This document shows, one piece after another, positions 26,767 to 36,172 of a stretch of DNA of 47,625 bases (position 1 is the first letter of the stretch; each line of letters opens with the position of its first letter). The notes under the pieces were generated by a model. That model did not search any database and was not told the DNA's origin. It saw only the letters and a program-made list of their open reading frames with translations. Made by a program: the position numbers and the translations under genes. The stretch comes from CAINVV01 sp037140615. GTDB lineage: Bacteria; Bacteroidota; Bacteroidia; Bacteroidales; Prolixibacteraceae. The DNA lies in NCBI GenBank assembly GCA_037140615.1, contig JBAXED010000019.1, positions 1-47,625 on the forward strand, read 5' to 3'.

Positions 26767-28308
26767 ATGGCATCAATAGGCAGTCCGGAAACACCTCGGC
26801 AAAAGATGATCATGCTCATGTACCTGGTACTGACAGCGATGTTGGCATTGAATGTTGACAAGAAAGTATTGGATGCATTCGCTTTGGTTAACGAAGGATT
26901 TATGAGCAGCATTGAAAATTTTGGCAGCAAAAACGAAACCGTTTATACAAAATTCTATAATGCGGCCCAGGAAAATCCACAAAAGGTAGGTGAGCTCAAC
27001 AGAACCGTATTGAGAATCAAACAACATTCTGACTCCATTTACAACTATATTGCCAAGCTCAAAGTAATGATCGTCAAAAGAGCTGATGGTCCGGAGGGAA
27101 ATGTTAAAAATATCCAGTCGAAAGAAGATCTTGATGCCTCCGCTGAACTCATGATAGCCAAGAAATATGGATCAGTGCTGAAAAGTGCCATCGAGGTATA
27201 CAAGGATTCTTTGCTTAAAATAATTAACCCAGGTGATTCAGCAGAGATTGCATCAATTACAAAATCACTTGACACGTCCTCCCCTCCGGATATTGCTGGA
27301 ATCCGACCATCCTGGGAAAACAGCAAATTCGAGGGTTACCCTTTAATTGCCGTTATTACATTGATGTCAAAAATGCAAAGTGATGTCAGAAATAGTGAAG
27401 CTGATGTAATCAACTATTTGTATAAAAAAATTGATGAATCCTCTTTTAAATTCAACAAGCTTAAGGCGCAGGTTATCCCAAAATCCAGTTTTGTACTTCA
27501 GGGGGATGTTTATGAGGCAAAAGTTTTCATATCGGCCATCGACACCACCGCAGTTCCCGAAATTCTTGTCAATGGCAACAAACTTTCAATCATCCCCGGA
27601 GAAAATGCCGGTATATACAAGGTAACAGCCAACGCAGAAGGAACCTTCAAATGGAATGGTGTTATCAACTACAAAAACCCCAGCGGACAGATAGTACCTT
27701 ATCGCTTTGAGCAAGAGTACCAAGTCGAAAAACCGTCCATGACCGTATCCCCAACCAGGATGAATATCCTTTATCTGGGCTTACCAAACCCTATTTCCGT
27801 TTCAGTACCCGGAATCTCTTCGAGGGATATTCAGGTTTCAATGAAAAATGGAAGAATTGAGCCTTCTGCGGATGGATTTCTTGCATATCCTGAGAAACTC
27901 ACTGAGAAAGCTTACATTTCAGTAAGTGCTACAGTCGACAAAGTAGTCAAACAAATGGGCACTGTAGAGTTTAGGGTAAAGAAAGTTCCCAATCCGATTG
28001 CAACTGTTGCCGGTAAGAACGAAGGGCTTATCTCCAAAAACGAATTGACGGTAGAGCAAGGGGTTTTTGCAGATATTCCGGATTTTGATTTTGACATGAA
28101 ATTCAAGGTGCTTTCCTTCGTGGTTTCGACTTCTCAGGGCGGTTTTGTGGTCGACAGAGCTACCACTGGAGCAAAATTTACCCAGGAACAGCGGGATTTG
28201 TTCAAAGGACTTACCAAAGGGAGCCGCCTCTATATTGACAACATCGTTGCCAAAGGTGATGACGGATTAACTAGAAATTTATCAGCTATTAGCTTTAAAA
28301 TTAATTAA
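26767..28308 (+). CDS. gldM: Type IX secretion motor/stator protein GldM/PorM
   Basis: GldM spans the periplasm and links the GldL motor to the GldK/GldN ring. The 513-residue protein opens with the family signature SPETPRQKMIMLMYLVLTAM and a single membrane helix (about 14-31). A helical domain and several beta-domains follow, including IIPGENAGIYKV. Length and order are normal. gldN begins three bases after its stop. Confidence 0.95.
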   Translation: MASIGSPETPRQKMIMLMYLVLTAMLALNVDKKVLDAFALVNEGFMSSIENFGSKNETVYTKFYNAAQENPQKVGELNRTVLRIKQHSDSIYNYIAKLKVMIVKRADGPEGNVKNIQSKEDLDASAELMIAKKYGSVLKSAIEVYKDSLLKIINPGDSAEIASITKSLDTSSPPDIAGIRPSWENSKFEGYPLIAVITLMSKMQSDVRNSEADVINYLYKKIDESSFKFNKLKAQVIPKSSFVLQGDVYEAKVFISAIDTTAVPEILVNGNKLSIIPGENAGIYKVTANAEGTFKWNGVINYKNPSGQIVPYRFEQEYQVEKPSMTVSPTRMNILYLGLPNPISVSVPGISSRDIQVSMKNGRIEPSADGFLAYPEKLTEKAYISVSATVDKVVKQMGTVEFRVKKVPNPIATVAGKNEGLISKNELTVEQGVFADIPDFDFDMKFKVLSFVVSTSQGGFVVDRATTGAKFTQEQRDLFKGLTKGSRLYIDNIVAKGDDGLTRNLSAISFKIN

Positions 28309-28311
28309 GCG

Positions 28312-29190
28312 ATGAGACATAAATTATTTTTCTTATTGATTTTGTTTGCCGGATCTTCAGCCATAAGTACCCTGATGGGACAAGGGATAGAGGATCTTGT
28401 GAAAAACAGAAATGGTTTGTACGAGAGGAGAATCACGTTTGAACGTAAACCTGCCCCCCTACCAGGAGTAAGAGAAGCAGATATTACCTGGTCTAAAACC
28501 GTATGGCGCCTTATTGACATGCGCGAAAAGATGAACCAGCAGTTTTATTTTCCCACTGTTGAAACGCAGGGCAGAATCAACTTGATCAACCTGTTGCTGA
28601 AAGGGATAAAGGACAATACCATCACAGCCTTTGATCCACCGGCCAATGATGAAAATGAATTTACTGTCCCGGTAAGTTACGATCAGGTAAAAACTCAATT
28701 CGGTGCGGCAACCAAAACCATCGAACGCCGAAATTTCGAAACCGGTCAGATGGAACCGGTAGTTGTTGCCCAAGAAATTCCTACCGATCAGGTTAAACAG
28801 CTTATCGTAAAAGAAATCTGGTATTTTGACAAACAGAAATCTACGCTGCAAGTTCGGATTTTAGGTCTTTGCCCAATCAGGCTTTATTATCGGGATGAAG
28901 ATGTTGCACAAGAGATAACCTTGCGGAAAAAGCTCTTTTGGGTTTACTACCCTGAAATCAGGAACCTTCTGGCTAAGAATGAATCACTTAATGCTCGCAA
29001 TAGTGCAAGAAATTATAGCTTTGATGATCTGTTCCTGATAAGAAATTTTGATGGCTACATCATTAAAGAGGAGAATGTTTACAACAACCGCCCTATCTCG
29101 GATTATGCTTCTGCAGAATACGCTTCAAAAGAGTCGGAAAGGATCAAAAATGCCATTTTTGATTACGAACAAGATCTTTGGGAATATTGA
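28312..29190 (+). CDS. gldN: Type IX secretion ring protein GldN/PorN
   Basis: This periplasmic partner of GldK has 292 residues. A signal peptide covers about 1-22 (LFFLLILFAGSSAISTLMG). The family stretch around WSKTVWRLIDMREKMNQQFY and the conserved KEIWYFDKQKSTLQVRILG are present. It is the last gene of the arginase-like-porP-gldKLMN operon, and its TGA stop codon is part of the terminator palindrome shared with radA. Confidence 0.94.
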   Translation: MRHKLFFLLILFAGSSAISTLMGQGIEDLVKNRNGLYERRITFERKPAPLPGVREADITWSKTVWRLIDMREKMNQQFYFPTVETQGRINLINLLLKGIKDNTITAFDPPANDENEFTVPVSYDQVKTQFGAATKTIERRNFETGQMEPVVVAQEIPTDQVKQLIVKEIWYFDKQKSTLQVRILGLCPIRLYYRDEDVAQEITLRKKLFWVYYPEIRNLLAKNESLNARNSARNYSFDDLFLIRNFDGYIIKEENVYNNRPISDYASAEYASKESERIKNAIFDYEQDLWEY

Positions 29191-29234
29191 TAAAAGAAAA
29201 AGGATAAAGTAAACTTTATCCTTTTTCTTTTATC
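29189..29234. terminator. Perfect 22-bp palindrome, shared terminator of gldN and radA
   Basis: Bases 29189-29210 pair without mismatch with 29213-29234 around a two-base loop. The A-rich left arm and T-rich right arm make a terminator in both directions. The left arm starts in the gldN stop codon and the right arm runs through the radA stop and its last five sense codons. Confidence 0.9.
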
Positions 29235-30589
29235 CCGAATAGGACTCTCACAAGCTTTTCCACCCGCTCGATCTGGTGGATTTTTATATCGAAACGGGAA
29301 AAGTCTACGCCCTTGTTGTATTTTGAGATGTAAATCTCCTTAAACCCTAATTTTTGGGCTTCAGCGATGCGTTGTTCAATCTTTCCAACGGGTCTGATCT
29401 CTCCTGTTAATCCTATCTCACCTGAAAAGGCAATTCCCTTGTCAATCGCGATATCGAAATTAGATGACATAATTGCACATATAACAGCCAGATCCATGGC
29501 TGGATCATCGACTTTTAAGCCTCCAGCAATGTTGAGGAAAACATCCTTGACCATTAACTTAAAGCCGGCCCGCTTTTCGAGAACGGCAAGCAACATATTC
29601 ATTCTGCGCAAATCGAAGCCGGTTGCCGAACGCTGAGGAGTACCGTATGCTGCTGAGCCTACCAATGCCTGAACTTCGATAAGGAAAGAGCGCATTCCCT
29701 CAATGGCAGCCGCAGTAGAAGTTCCGCTGAGTCCTTCGTTGTGAGATGAGAGAAGCATCTCCGATGGATTGCTAACCTCTCTCAATCCGGATTGCTGCAT
29801 CTCATATATTCCGAGTTCTGAAGTCGACCCAAATCTGTTTTTGACTGACCTTACAATCCGGTAAAAATGATTTCTGTCACCCTCAAACTGCAAGACTGTA
29901 TCTACGATATGCTCAAGAACTTTCGGTCCTGCCAGACTCCCTTCTTTGTTGATATGACCAATAAGAATAACCGCGATGTTTCTTGCTTTTGCCAGTTTCA
30001 TGATGGCAATGGTGCACTCCCTGATCTGTGTAACGCTTCCGGCAGTCGACTCAATTGCGTCACTGCTAACAGTTTGAATTGAGTCTATGATAACTAAATC
30101 AGGGGATTCTCTGTCAATGTGCAGCAGAACTGATTCCAATATGGTTTCGCATAAAAAAAGACAGTTTGGGTTATTTCCATCCAACCGCTCAGCGCGCATT
30201 TTAAGCTGCTGGAGACTCTCTTCTCCGGATATATAAAGAACCTTTCTTTTCTGTAGTTGGAGTGCAATCTGGAGTACCAGTGTCGACTTCCCAATGCCCG
30301 GTTCTCCTCCAAGTAAGATTAGTCCGCCAGGTACCATGCCACCTCCAAGTACTCTGTTGAACTCTGCATTGGTCGTATCAATCCTCGGAAGTTCTAGTAA
30401 ATCGATCTCACTGAGTGTAACCGGTCTTGAATTGGAAGATGACCCGGAATGGGAGGGTTGGTTTTTAACCGGAAGGGAAACTTCTTCCTGGAAAGTATTC
30501 CATTCGCCGCAAGAAGAACAGTGACCAATCCATTTTGGAGAGGCATATCCGCAATTCTGACAGACGAACGATGTTTTAAGCTTTGCCAA
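29216..30589 (-). CDS. radA: DNA repair protein RadA/Sms
   Basis: RadA is a RecA-like ATPase that promotes branch migration in recombination. The 457-residue protein has an N-terminal zinc finger (Cys10, Cys13, Cys24, Cys27), Walker A GGEPGIGKST (94-103), the RadA-specific KNRFG (250-254) and a C-terminal Lon-like domain (GFDLRRMNMLLAVLEKR onward). It follows panD by six bases, so it is the third gene of a panC-panD-radA unit. Confidence 0.96.
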   Translation of the reverse strand: MAKLKTSFVCQNCGYASPKWIGHCSSCGEWNTFQEEVSLPVKNQPSHSGSSSNSRPVTLSEIDLLELPRIDTTNAEFNRVLGGGMVPGGLILLGGEPGIGKSTLVLQIALQLQKRKVLYISGEESLQQLKMRAERLDGNNPNCLFLCETILESVLLHIDRESPDLVIIDSIQTVSSDAIESTAGSVTQIRECTIAIMKLAKARNIAVILIGHINKEGSLAGPKVLEHIVDTVLQFEGDRNHFYRIVRSVKNRFGSTSELGIYEMQQSGLREVSNPSEMLLSSHNEGLSGTSTAAAIEGMRSFLIEVQALVGSAAYGTPQRSATGFDLRRMNMLLAVLEKRAGFKLMVKDVFLNIAGGLKVDDPAMDLAVICAIMSSNFDIAIDKGIAFSGEIGLTGEIRPVGKIEQRIAEAQKLGFKEIYISKYNKGVDFSRFDIKIHQIERVEKLVRVLFGIKEKG

Positions 30590-30595
30590 TTTAGT

Positions 30596-30946
30596 TTATA
30601 CCAATCTATTTGTTTCTGTGTCAGGAAAAATTATCCAAGGTTCAAAGGTTTTTGCCTCCTCAAAATCCATTGTTGCGTAGGAAACAATGATAATTACGTC
30701 ACCAACCAGCACTTTACGGGCAGCCGGTCCATTGAGGATGATGCTACCGGATTTTCTTTTCCCCCTTATAACGTAGGTTTCAAAACGCTCTCCATTGTTG
30801 ATATTAACAATTTGCACCTTCTCATTTTCGATCAGGTTGGCTGCATCCATCAGATCCTCATCAATGGTAATGCTACCAACATACTGAAGATCAGCGCCAG
30901 TAACTGTCACCCTATGTATTTTCGATTTACAAACCTCTATAAACAT
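30596..30946 (-). CDS. panD: Aspartate 1-decarboxylase
   Basis: It makes beta-alanine for pantothenate synthesis. The 116-residue precursor shows the self-cleavage site at Gly24-Ser25 in QYVGSITID, which yields the pyruvoyl cofactor. Lys9 and Tyr residues of the family are in the expected places, as is NGPAARKVLVGD. It lies 11 bases after panC. Confidence 0.96.
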   Translation of the reverse strand: MFIEVCKSKIHRVTVTGADLQYVGSITIDEDLMDAANLIENEKVQIVNINNGERFETYVIRGKRKSGSIILNGPAARKVLVGDVIIIVSYATMDFEEAKTFEPWIIFPDTETNRLV

Positions 30947-30957
30947 CTGAAATATTA

Positions 30958-31803
30958 TTATTTAGCAAAAACTATGTTGTCAATTAATCGCACTGAACCG
31001 GCAAAAACAGCTATACATCCAACTTTTAGACCCTTGTGTTCCCAGGATGAAATATTCTGCAAAGACAGTCCATCTACAATGTCAAAATATTCCAGTTGCA
31101 GCAATGGAATTAAATCAATTTTATCGGTCACTAGCTTCTTTATCTCTTCTGGTCCAAAAAATTCTGAATCAGAAACTGCCTCCTGCAATATACTGAAAAT
31201 TTGCGGTGCCACTGCCCGATGTTTTTCTGAAAGCAAAGCATTCCTGGAACTCATGGCCAGTCCATCTCTTTCTCTGACAATTTCACATGGAACAATCCTG
31301 ACTGGTAGCTCAAGCATGGTGCACATAGCTTTTATGATAGAATATTGCTGAAAATCTTTAAGTCCGAAATAGGCATTATCAGGTTTAACGATCTCAAATA
31401 ATTTGCTGACAACTTGAGCTACGCCATTAAAATGACCAGGCCTGAAGTGTCCTTCCATCACAGTTTCCAAAGTACCAAAGTTGAACTTCTGGGTATCCGG
31501 TTCAGGATAGATCTCTGCAACCTCAGGGGAGAACACGTAATCACAAGGATAAGAGGAGAGAAGCTGCATATCAGAATCCAAGGTTCTTGGATAGCTATTA
31601 AGATCGCTGGGGTTATTGAACTGCGTTGGGTTGACAAAAATAGAAACAACAACACGCTCATTTTCAAGTCCGGCCCTTTCAACCAATGAGAGATGCCCCT
31701 GATGTAAGGCACCCATTGTTGGCACAAATCCGATGGAAAGACCTTTGCTTTTGTCGGCTGCAAGTGCTTGCTGTATTCCCTTTATTGTTGTGAAAAGTTC
31801 CAT
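30958..31803 (-). CDS. panC: Pantothenate synthetase
   Basis: It joins pantoate and beta-alanine with ATP. From ATG 31803 the protein has 281 residues, normal for the family, with the HIGH-type motif PTMGALHQGH at about 28-37, GLKDFQQ and the MSSRN signature. A longer frame from TTG 31827 is rejected because a candidate promoter covers that codon. It is the first gene of panC-panD-radA and diverges from a truncated glycogen-synthase-like gene. panB is not in the window. Confidence 0.95.
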   Translation of the reverse strand: MELFTTIKGIQQALAADKSKGLSIGFVPTMGALHQGHLSLVERAGLENERVVVSIFVNPTQFNNPSDLNSYPRTLDSDMQLLSSYPCDYVFSPEVAEIYPEPDTQKFNFGTLETVMEGHFRPGHFNGVAQVVSKLFEIVKPDNAYFGLKDFQQYSIIKAMCTMLELPVRIVPCEIVRERDGLAMSSRNALLSEKHRAVAPQIFSILQEAVSDSEFFGPEEIKKLVTDKIDLIPLLQLEYFDIVDGLSLQNISSWEHKGLKVGCIAVFAGSVRLIDNIVFAK

Positions 31804-31824
31804 TTCTACCTTGAGTTCCTGATG

Positions 31825-31832
31825 CAAAGTTA
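31825..31832 (-). promoter_or_regulatory. Candidate promoter of panC-panD-radA, -7 element
   Basis: On the minus strand this reads TAACTTTG followed by C, an exact TAnnTTTG. It lies 21 bases before ATG 31803 and supports that start codon. It directly borders the inverted repeat at 31843-31953. Confidence 0.5.
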
Positions 31833-31842
31833 AGGAAAATAA

Positions 31843-31953
31843 AAGTGCCTAAAGTATTTAGAGTGCCTAAAATGCCTAAAGTTTAAACCACTATTATCTG
31901 GAGTTCATTAGTACTTTAGGCACTCTAGGGCACTTTAGACACTTTAGGCACTT
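31843..31953. repeat. Large imperfect inverted repeat of GTGCCTAAAG units
   Basis: The left arm (31843-31883) has three GTGCCTAAAGT-like units. The right arm (31909-31953) has the complementary ACTTTAGGCACT at 31913-31924 and again at 31941-31952, both perfect 12-base matches to 31844-31855. It lies between divergent promoters. Confidence 0.8.
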
Positions 31954-32019
31954 GTTCTCCTTTCACTTAGTTTAACTATTGGCATCCTGAAAATGGTTGA
32001 AAGTTGCGGAAATTTTATA

Positions 32020-32027
32020 TATTTTTG
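32020..32027 (+). promoter_or_regulatory. Candidate promoter of the GT5-DUF4270 unit
   Basis: TATTTTTG followed by C is an exact -7 match. A TTG-containing segment about 20 bases upstream could act as a weak -33 box. The ATG follows 22 bases later. Confidence 0.5.
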
Positions 32028-32049
32028 CAAAACATTTTAAGTTAAAGAA

Positions 32050-32853
32050 ATGGAAAAAAAGAAGGTTCTATTTATCTCACAAGAAATCACACCTTATCTG
32101 CCTGAATCAGAGATAGCTGAAATTGGACGATATCTACCTCAGGGGATACAGGAACGGGGAAAAGAGATCCGTACCTTCATGCCACGTTTTGGGAATGTCA
32201 ATGAAAGAAGAAATCAGCTCCATGAAGTGATTCGTTTATCGGGAATGAATTTAATCATTAATGACAACGATCATCCACTGATAATCAAGGTAGCATCTAT
32301 TCAAGCTGCCCGTATGCAGGTGTATTTTATCGACAATGAGGACTACTTTCAAAGAAAATATTCCTTGAAAGACGAGAATGAAATTGAATACGATGACAAC
32401 GATGAACGGGCCATTTTCTTTGCCCGTGGTGTCCTGGAAACTGTTATAAAACTTCGGTGGTCACCAGATATTATTCATTGCCATGGATGGTTTACCGGTA
32501 TGGTGCCGCTTTTTGTCAAGAAAACGTACAAGGACAATCCGTTGTTTGCCAACACCCGTATTGTTTATTCCGTTTACAATGATCGTTTTGAGAATCCTCT
32601 CAATTCAGAAATGGCCAGAAAGATTGCAGAAGACGGCATTAATCTGAATGACATCTCTGTCATCAACGAGCCCACTTTCGAGAATTACACGAAGCTTGCG
32701 CTCAATTATTCAGATGCGGCAATTAAGGGAAGTGAAGTGATTAATCCAGTCATCGAACAGCATATAAAAGCTTCAGGAATGCAATATCTCGACTACCAGC
32801 CAAAAGAGAGCTACATTGATTCCTATTTCGATTTTTACAATAAAATTTTATAA
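32050..32853 (+). CDS. Truncated glycogen/starch synthase-like protein (GT5 N-domain only)
   Basis: The 267-residue protein resembles the N-terminal half of glycogen synthase: KVLFISQEITPYLP at the start and IIHCHGWFTGMVPLFVKK at about 140-157. It lacks the whole C-terminal Rossmann domain, since typical enzymes have about 480 residues. The ADP-glucose-binding KTGGL loop is replaced by ESEIAEIG, so synthase activity is unlikely. A clear stop and continuing dense coding downstream argue for a stable short protein and not a recent break. It is the first gene of a four-gene unit, divergent from panC. The role is unknown; sensing or binding a sugar nucleotide is a guess. Confidence 0.82.
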   Translation: MEKKKVLFISQEITPYLPESEIAEIGRYLPQGIQERGKEIRTFMPRFGNVNERRNQLHEVIRLSGMNLIINDNDHPLIIKVASIQAARMQVYFIDNEDYFQRKYSLKDENEIEYDDNDERAIFFARGVLETVIKLRWSPDIIHCHGWFTGMVPLFVKKTYKDNPLFANTRIVYSVYNDRFENPLNSEMARKIAEDGINLNDISVINEPTFENYTKLALNYSDAAIKGSEVINPVIEQHIKASGMQYLDYQPKESYIDSYFDFYNKIL

Positions 32854-32877
32854 TTTGCGCCGGTTTTACTAAAAACG

Positions 32878-34188
32878 TTGATTCCATTGAAAAATCGATA
32901 TTTTGAAGCTTACACCCTTGTTGGGGTTGTTTTTATAGTGTCTCTCTTCATTTCAGGTTGCAAAAAAGGTGACGAAAGTCTGGGAAAAAATCTCATTCCC
33001 GGGAGTTCACTTGTTTATTCCAGGAACTATTCTGAATCTGGCACTATCAAGGCTTTTACTTTTACGGACGACAAAATCAGAGTCGACCGACCTGCATATA
33101 ACTACATAGGGAGCTTTAATGATCCGCTTTTTGGAAGGACTGATGCCGGGTTTGCAGCACAATACCGCCTCACTTCCAATCCTAATTATGATAAGACATC
33201 CATTTTGGACTCTTTGGTTTTAAGGTTAACCTACAAAAGGATTTACGGCGATACGGCAACTGTTCAAGCACTGAAGGTCTATGAATTGACCGGAGACCTG
33301 GAGTATGATGCCAAGTACATGTCATCATTCAATTTAAAGGCTATTGCTTCCACAACTCCATTGGGATCGGCCAGTTTTATACCAAAATTTAAAACTGATT
33401 CAGCAAAAACTGATACCACTACTCAATATGTCCGCTTTAGACTCTCCTCAACGCTTGGCAACAGGTTACTAAAAATGGATTCGCTCAGCATGATCTCCAA
33501 TGAAGTATTTCTTAAATATTTCAAGGGACTGTATGTTGAAGCTTCCTCCGCCGGAAGAAAAGGAACGCTGATCGGTCTCTCGGCCGCTGGTTCAGGTATT
33601 GGAATCTATTACCATACCGCAACCAAAGATTCACTTTTCTTTTCTTACAATGTAACTGCAAACTCTGCCAATATTGCGGCCTTTTCTCACGATTACCGAA
33701 ATAGCATTTTCTACTCACGTTTGAATCAAGAGTTAATTCAGGATACGCTTATATTCTTGCAACCAACCGGAGGGACAAAAATAAAAGTCAATATTCCTTC
33801 TTTAAATAAATGGAAAGATTCAACTCAATATGTTATCAGCAAGGCTTCTATAACTTTCTTTGCCGACACATTGATGTCTGATCCCCGACGATACAGTATG
33901 CCTTCGAGCGTCTACCTTAAATACATGGACAGTACCGGCACTGAAGTTTTCCCAAAAGACAGTCAGCTATCCAGTTCTTATTATGGGGGAATATACGATC
34001 CGACGACGGCGAGCTATACTTTTAATATCACCAGGCATCTGGAACAAATTATTAAAAAAGAGATTGACAATACCAGCCTTTTCCTGGTTCCAACCGATCG
34101 GAACGGATCCCCTTATCGCTTGGTGCTGAAGGGAGGAAACAGCTCACGGCCTATTCAGCTGAATATAAAATACACCAGATACCAGTAA
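32878..34188 (+). CDS. DUF4270-like lipoprotein
   Basis: This is a predicted lipoprotein of 436 residues with lipobox LFISGC (Cys28 from TTG 32878). The mature region contains GKNLIPGSSLVYS, YNYIGSFNDPLFGRTDAGFAA and a C-terminal RLVLKGGNSSRPIQLNIKY, the pattern I associate with DUF4270. No ATG precedes the signal peptide; TTG at 32878 or 32887 must be used. It lies 24 bases after the truncated glycosyltransferase. The function is unknown, and the protein is probably periplasmic or surface-exposed. Confidence 0.82.
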   Translation: MIPLKNRYFEAYTLVGVVFIVSLFISGCKKGDESLGKNLIPGSSLVYSRNYSESGTIKAFTFTDDKIRVDRPAYNYIGSFNDPLFGRTDAGFAAQYRLTSNPNYDKTSILDSLVLRLTYKRIYGDTATVQALKVYELTGDLEYDAKYMSSFNLKAIASTTPLGSASFIPKFKTDSAKTDTTTQYVRFRLSSTLGNRLLKMDSLSMISNEVFLKYFKGLYVEASSAGRKGTLIGLSAAGSGIGIYYHTATKDSLFFSYNVTANSANIAAFSHDYRNSIFYSRLNQELIQDTLIFLQPTGGTKIKVNIPSLNKWKDSTQYVISKASITFFADTLMSDPRRYSMPSSVYLKYMDSTGTEVFPKDSQLSSSYYGGIYDPTTASYTFNITRHLEQIIKKEIDNTSLFLVPTDRNGSPYRLVLKGGNSSRPIQLNIKYTRYQ

Positions 34189-34242
34189 TTGCCCAAGCCA
34201 TTTTTGCCAACATCTTCAGATTAGTTTAAAGGATCGGCCTGA

Positions 34243-36153
34243 TTGGAATTGAAGATCAAATTTAAAAGACGAACTGTGGTAAAAAGAGTTGTACATATTG
34301 TTGCTTCAGTTTTGATCCTTTTGGTCCTTGCTTACTCCTGTGCCAACATGGGAATGCCCCGCGGCGGCCCCAAAGACAAGACACCCCCATCTATTGTAAA
34401 AAGCATTCCTGATGCCAACCAGGTAAATTTCAAAGAGAATAAAGTTAGAATTACCTTCAATGAATTTGTTGTGGCGGATGAGCTATCCGAAAAATTTATT
34501 GTATCCCCACCCATCGCCAAAAAGCCTCTTTTCAGGACCAAAGGAAAAACATTCATTGTAGACCTGAATGAAAAGCTACATCCGAACACTACTTATTCGC
34601 TCGACTTTAAAGATGGTATCGTCGACAACAACGAAAGAAACAAAATCAAGAATCTCAGGTTGGCATTTTCTACTGGGCCAAATCTGGACTCCTTGCGAAT
34701 CGTAGGCTTTGTAAGGGATGCCTACACGCTTGAGCCTGCGAAGAACTGCTTTGTATTGCTCTATAAAGGCACCTCAGACACCCTGGTTTATAAAACTCGC
34801 CCTGATTTTATTGGCAAGACAAATTTTCAGGGGTTCTTTGCCATCACTAATTTGCCTGCAACAAGCTATCAGATGTATGCTCTCAGTGATGTGGATAACA
34901 ACCTGAAGTATACTGCAGGTGTAGACTCCATCTCCTTCCTCAGTAAGAGGATCGAGCCAACTGCAGAGTTCCAACCCAAAAGGGATACAGTGGTTACGGG
35001 ATCAGATACCTTGGTCGTATTAGGAAAGACGAGGTTCTATCCTGATCCACTCAACTTTTCGCTCTTCTTCGAGAAAGGGTTCGATCTGAGTCTCGACAAA
35101 TATGAACGGCCCAACCGTAAAACGGTTGACCTTACTTTTACTGGTTCGACCGCCGACACGTTTAACGTTGAAGTATTAAATGTCCATCCCAAAAAATCCT
35201 GGAATCTCATTCAAAAGAGTAGAAATTCTGACACCTTAAAAATTTGGCTCACAGACTCACTTGTCTATCAAAGAGATACTCTTGCCTTGAGGCTTTCCTA
35301 TCGCCAACAGGACAGTCTGGGTGTATTTTTCACCAAGAAGGACACAATAAAACTATATCTATCAGAAGATCAAGTAAATAAAGCAGAGAAAAACAAACGG
35401 AAAGAGCGCAGAAAAATAGTTACGGAGCAAACAAGTGTAAATCTTTCAACCAATCTCAGCGGGGCTCTGGATACTTATCGTGATATTGTGATTGAATCTC
35501 CTGAACCCATATCCACCTTTGACACCTCAAAAGTTGGACTGTTTGAGAAGAAGGACACCTCATTTTTCAAAATTGTCCCAAAAATAAAACCCGACAGTGC
35601 CAATTTCCGCAGGTATCATATCTACTACCCCTGGAATTTTGGTACATCCTACAAACTTACCATTGATTCGACTGCCCTTCATACAATTTACGGAATGTAT
35701 GGAAAAGCCTTTAAGTCAGAGTTCAAGACACAGGAAGAAGAACATTATGGCAAAATTCTCTTTTCTATCAAAAATGTAACAGGTCCAACCATCATCCAGA
35801 TTCTTGAAAATTCCCAAACTGAACTTTTGTTAAAAAGCATTAGAATTGTCAAGGATCAAGAGATTACGGTCCCGTTTCTTGAGCCTAAAAAGTACCTGAT
35901 GAAAGCAGTTTTTGACAGAAACGACAACGGGATTTGGGATTCAGGCAACCTCAAAGAGAAAATTGAGCCAGAGGAAGTATGCTATTATCTAAGCGTCATC
36001 AAAGTCCGGTCGAACTGGGACAACCAGGATACCTGGACGCTGCCCGATCCTGCCGGCTTCAGGAAGAAAATTATTGATGCTGATGTGGAGGCAGAAAAAC
36101 TTTTGAAAAAGAAGAAGAAACCTGCAACCCAGCAAAATACAAAACTCTTTTAA
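34243..36153 (+). CDS. Ig-like (Big_5-type) domain lipoprotein
   Basis: The 636-residue predicted lipoprotein has a basic n-region, hydrophobic core and LVLAYSC (Cys33 from TTG 34243). After GPKDKTPPSIV comes a bacterial Ig-like domain (about 48-145: VRITFNEFV, NTTYSLDFKDGIVDNNE). A carboxypeptidase-regulatory-like domain follows (about 150-230) and a long beta-rich region. The C terminus is lysine-rich. No ATG is available near the start; TTG 34243, TTG 34249 or GTG 34276 are candidates. It is third in the unit. Envelope location is likely, function unknown. Confidence 0.8.
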   Translation: MELKIKFKRRTVVKRVVHIVASVLILLVLAYSCANMGMPRGGPKDKTPPSIVKSIPDANQVNFKENKVRITFNEFVVADELSEKFIVSPPIAKKPLFRTKGKTFIVDLNEKLHPNTTYSLDFKDGIVDNNERNKIKNLRLAFSTGPNLDSLRIVGFVRDAYTLEPAKNCFVLLYKGTSDTLVYKTRPDFIGKTNFQGFFAITNLPATSYQMYALSDVDNNLKYTAGVDSISFLSKRIEPTAEFQPKRDTVVTGSDTLVVLGKTRFYPDPLNFSLFFEKGFDLSLDKYERPNRKTVDLTFTGSTADTFNVEVLNVHPKKSWNLIQKSRNSDTLKIWLTDSLVYQRDTLALRLSYRQQDSLGVFFTKKDTIKLYLSEDQVNKAEKNKRKERRKIVTEQTSVNLSTNLSGALDTYRDIVIESPEPISTFDTSKVGLFEKKDTSFFKIVPKIKPDSANFRRYHIYYPWNFGTSYKLTIDSTALHTIYGMYGKAFKSEFKTQEEEHYGKILFSIKNVTGPTIIQILENSQTELLLKSIRIVKDQEITVPFLEPKKYLMKAVFDRNDNGIWDSGNLKEKIEPEEVCYYLSVIKVRSNWDNQDTWTLPDPAGFRKKIIDADVEAEKLLKKKKKPATQQNTKLF

Positions 36154-36172
36154 ACCAACACAATAAAACGTT

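Noticed and set aside
30449..31351. A 300-residue plus-strand open frame opposite radA, panD and panC
   Set aside because: It runs antisense to three well-supported genes, has no start context, and its translation shows no domain; it arises from codon bias of the real strand.
32050..32853. Annotation as a working glycogen synthase
   Set aside because: The C-terminal domain and the ADP-glucose loop are missing.
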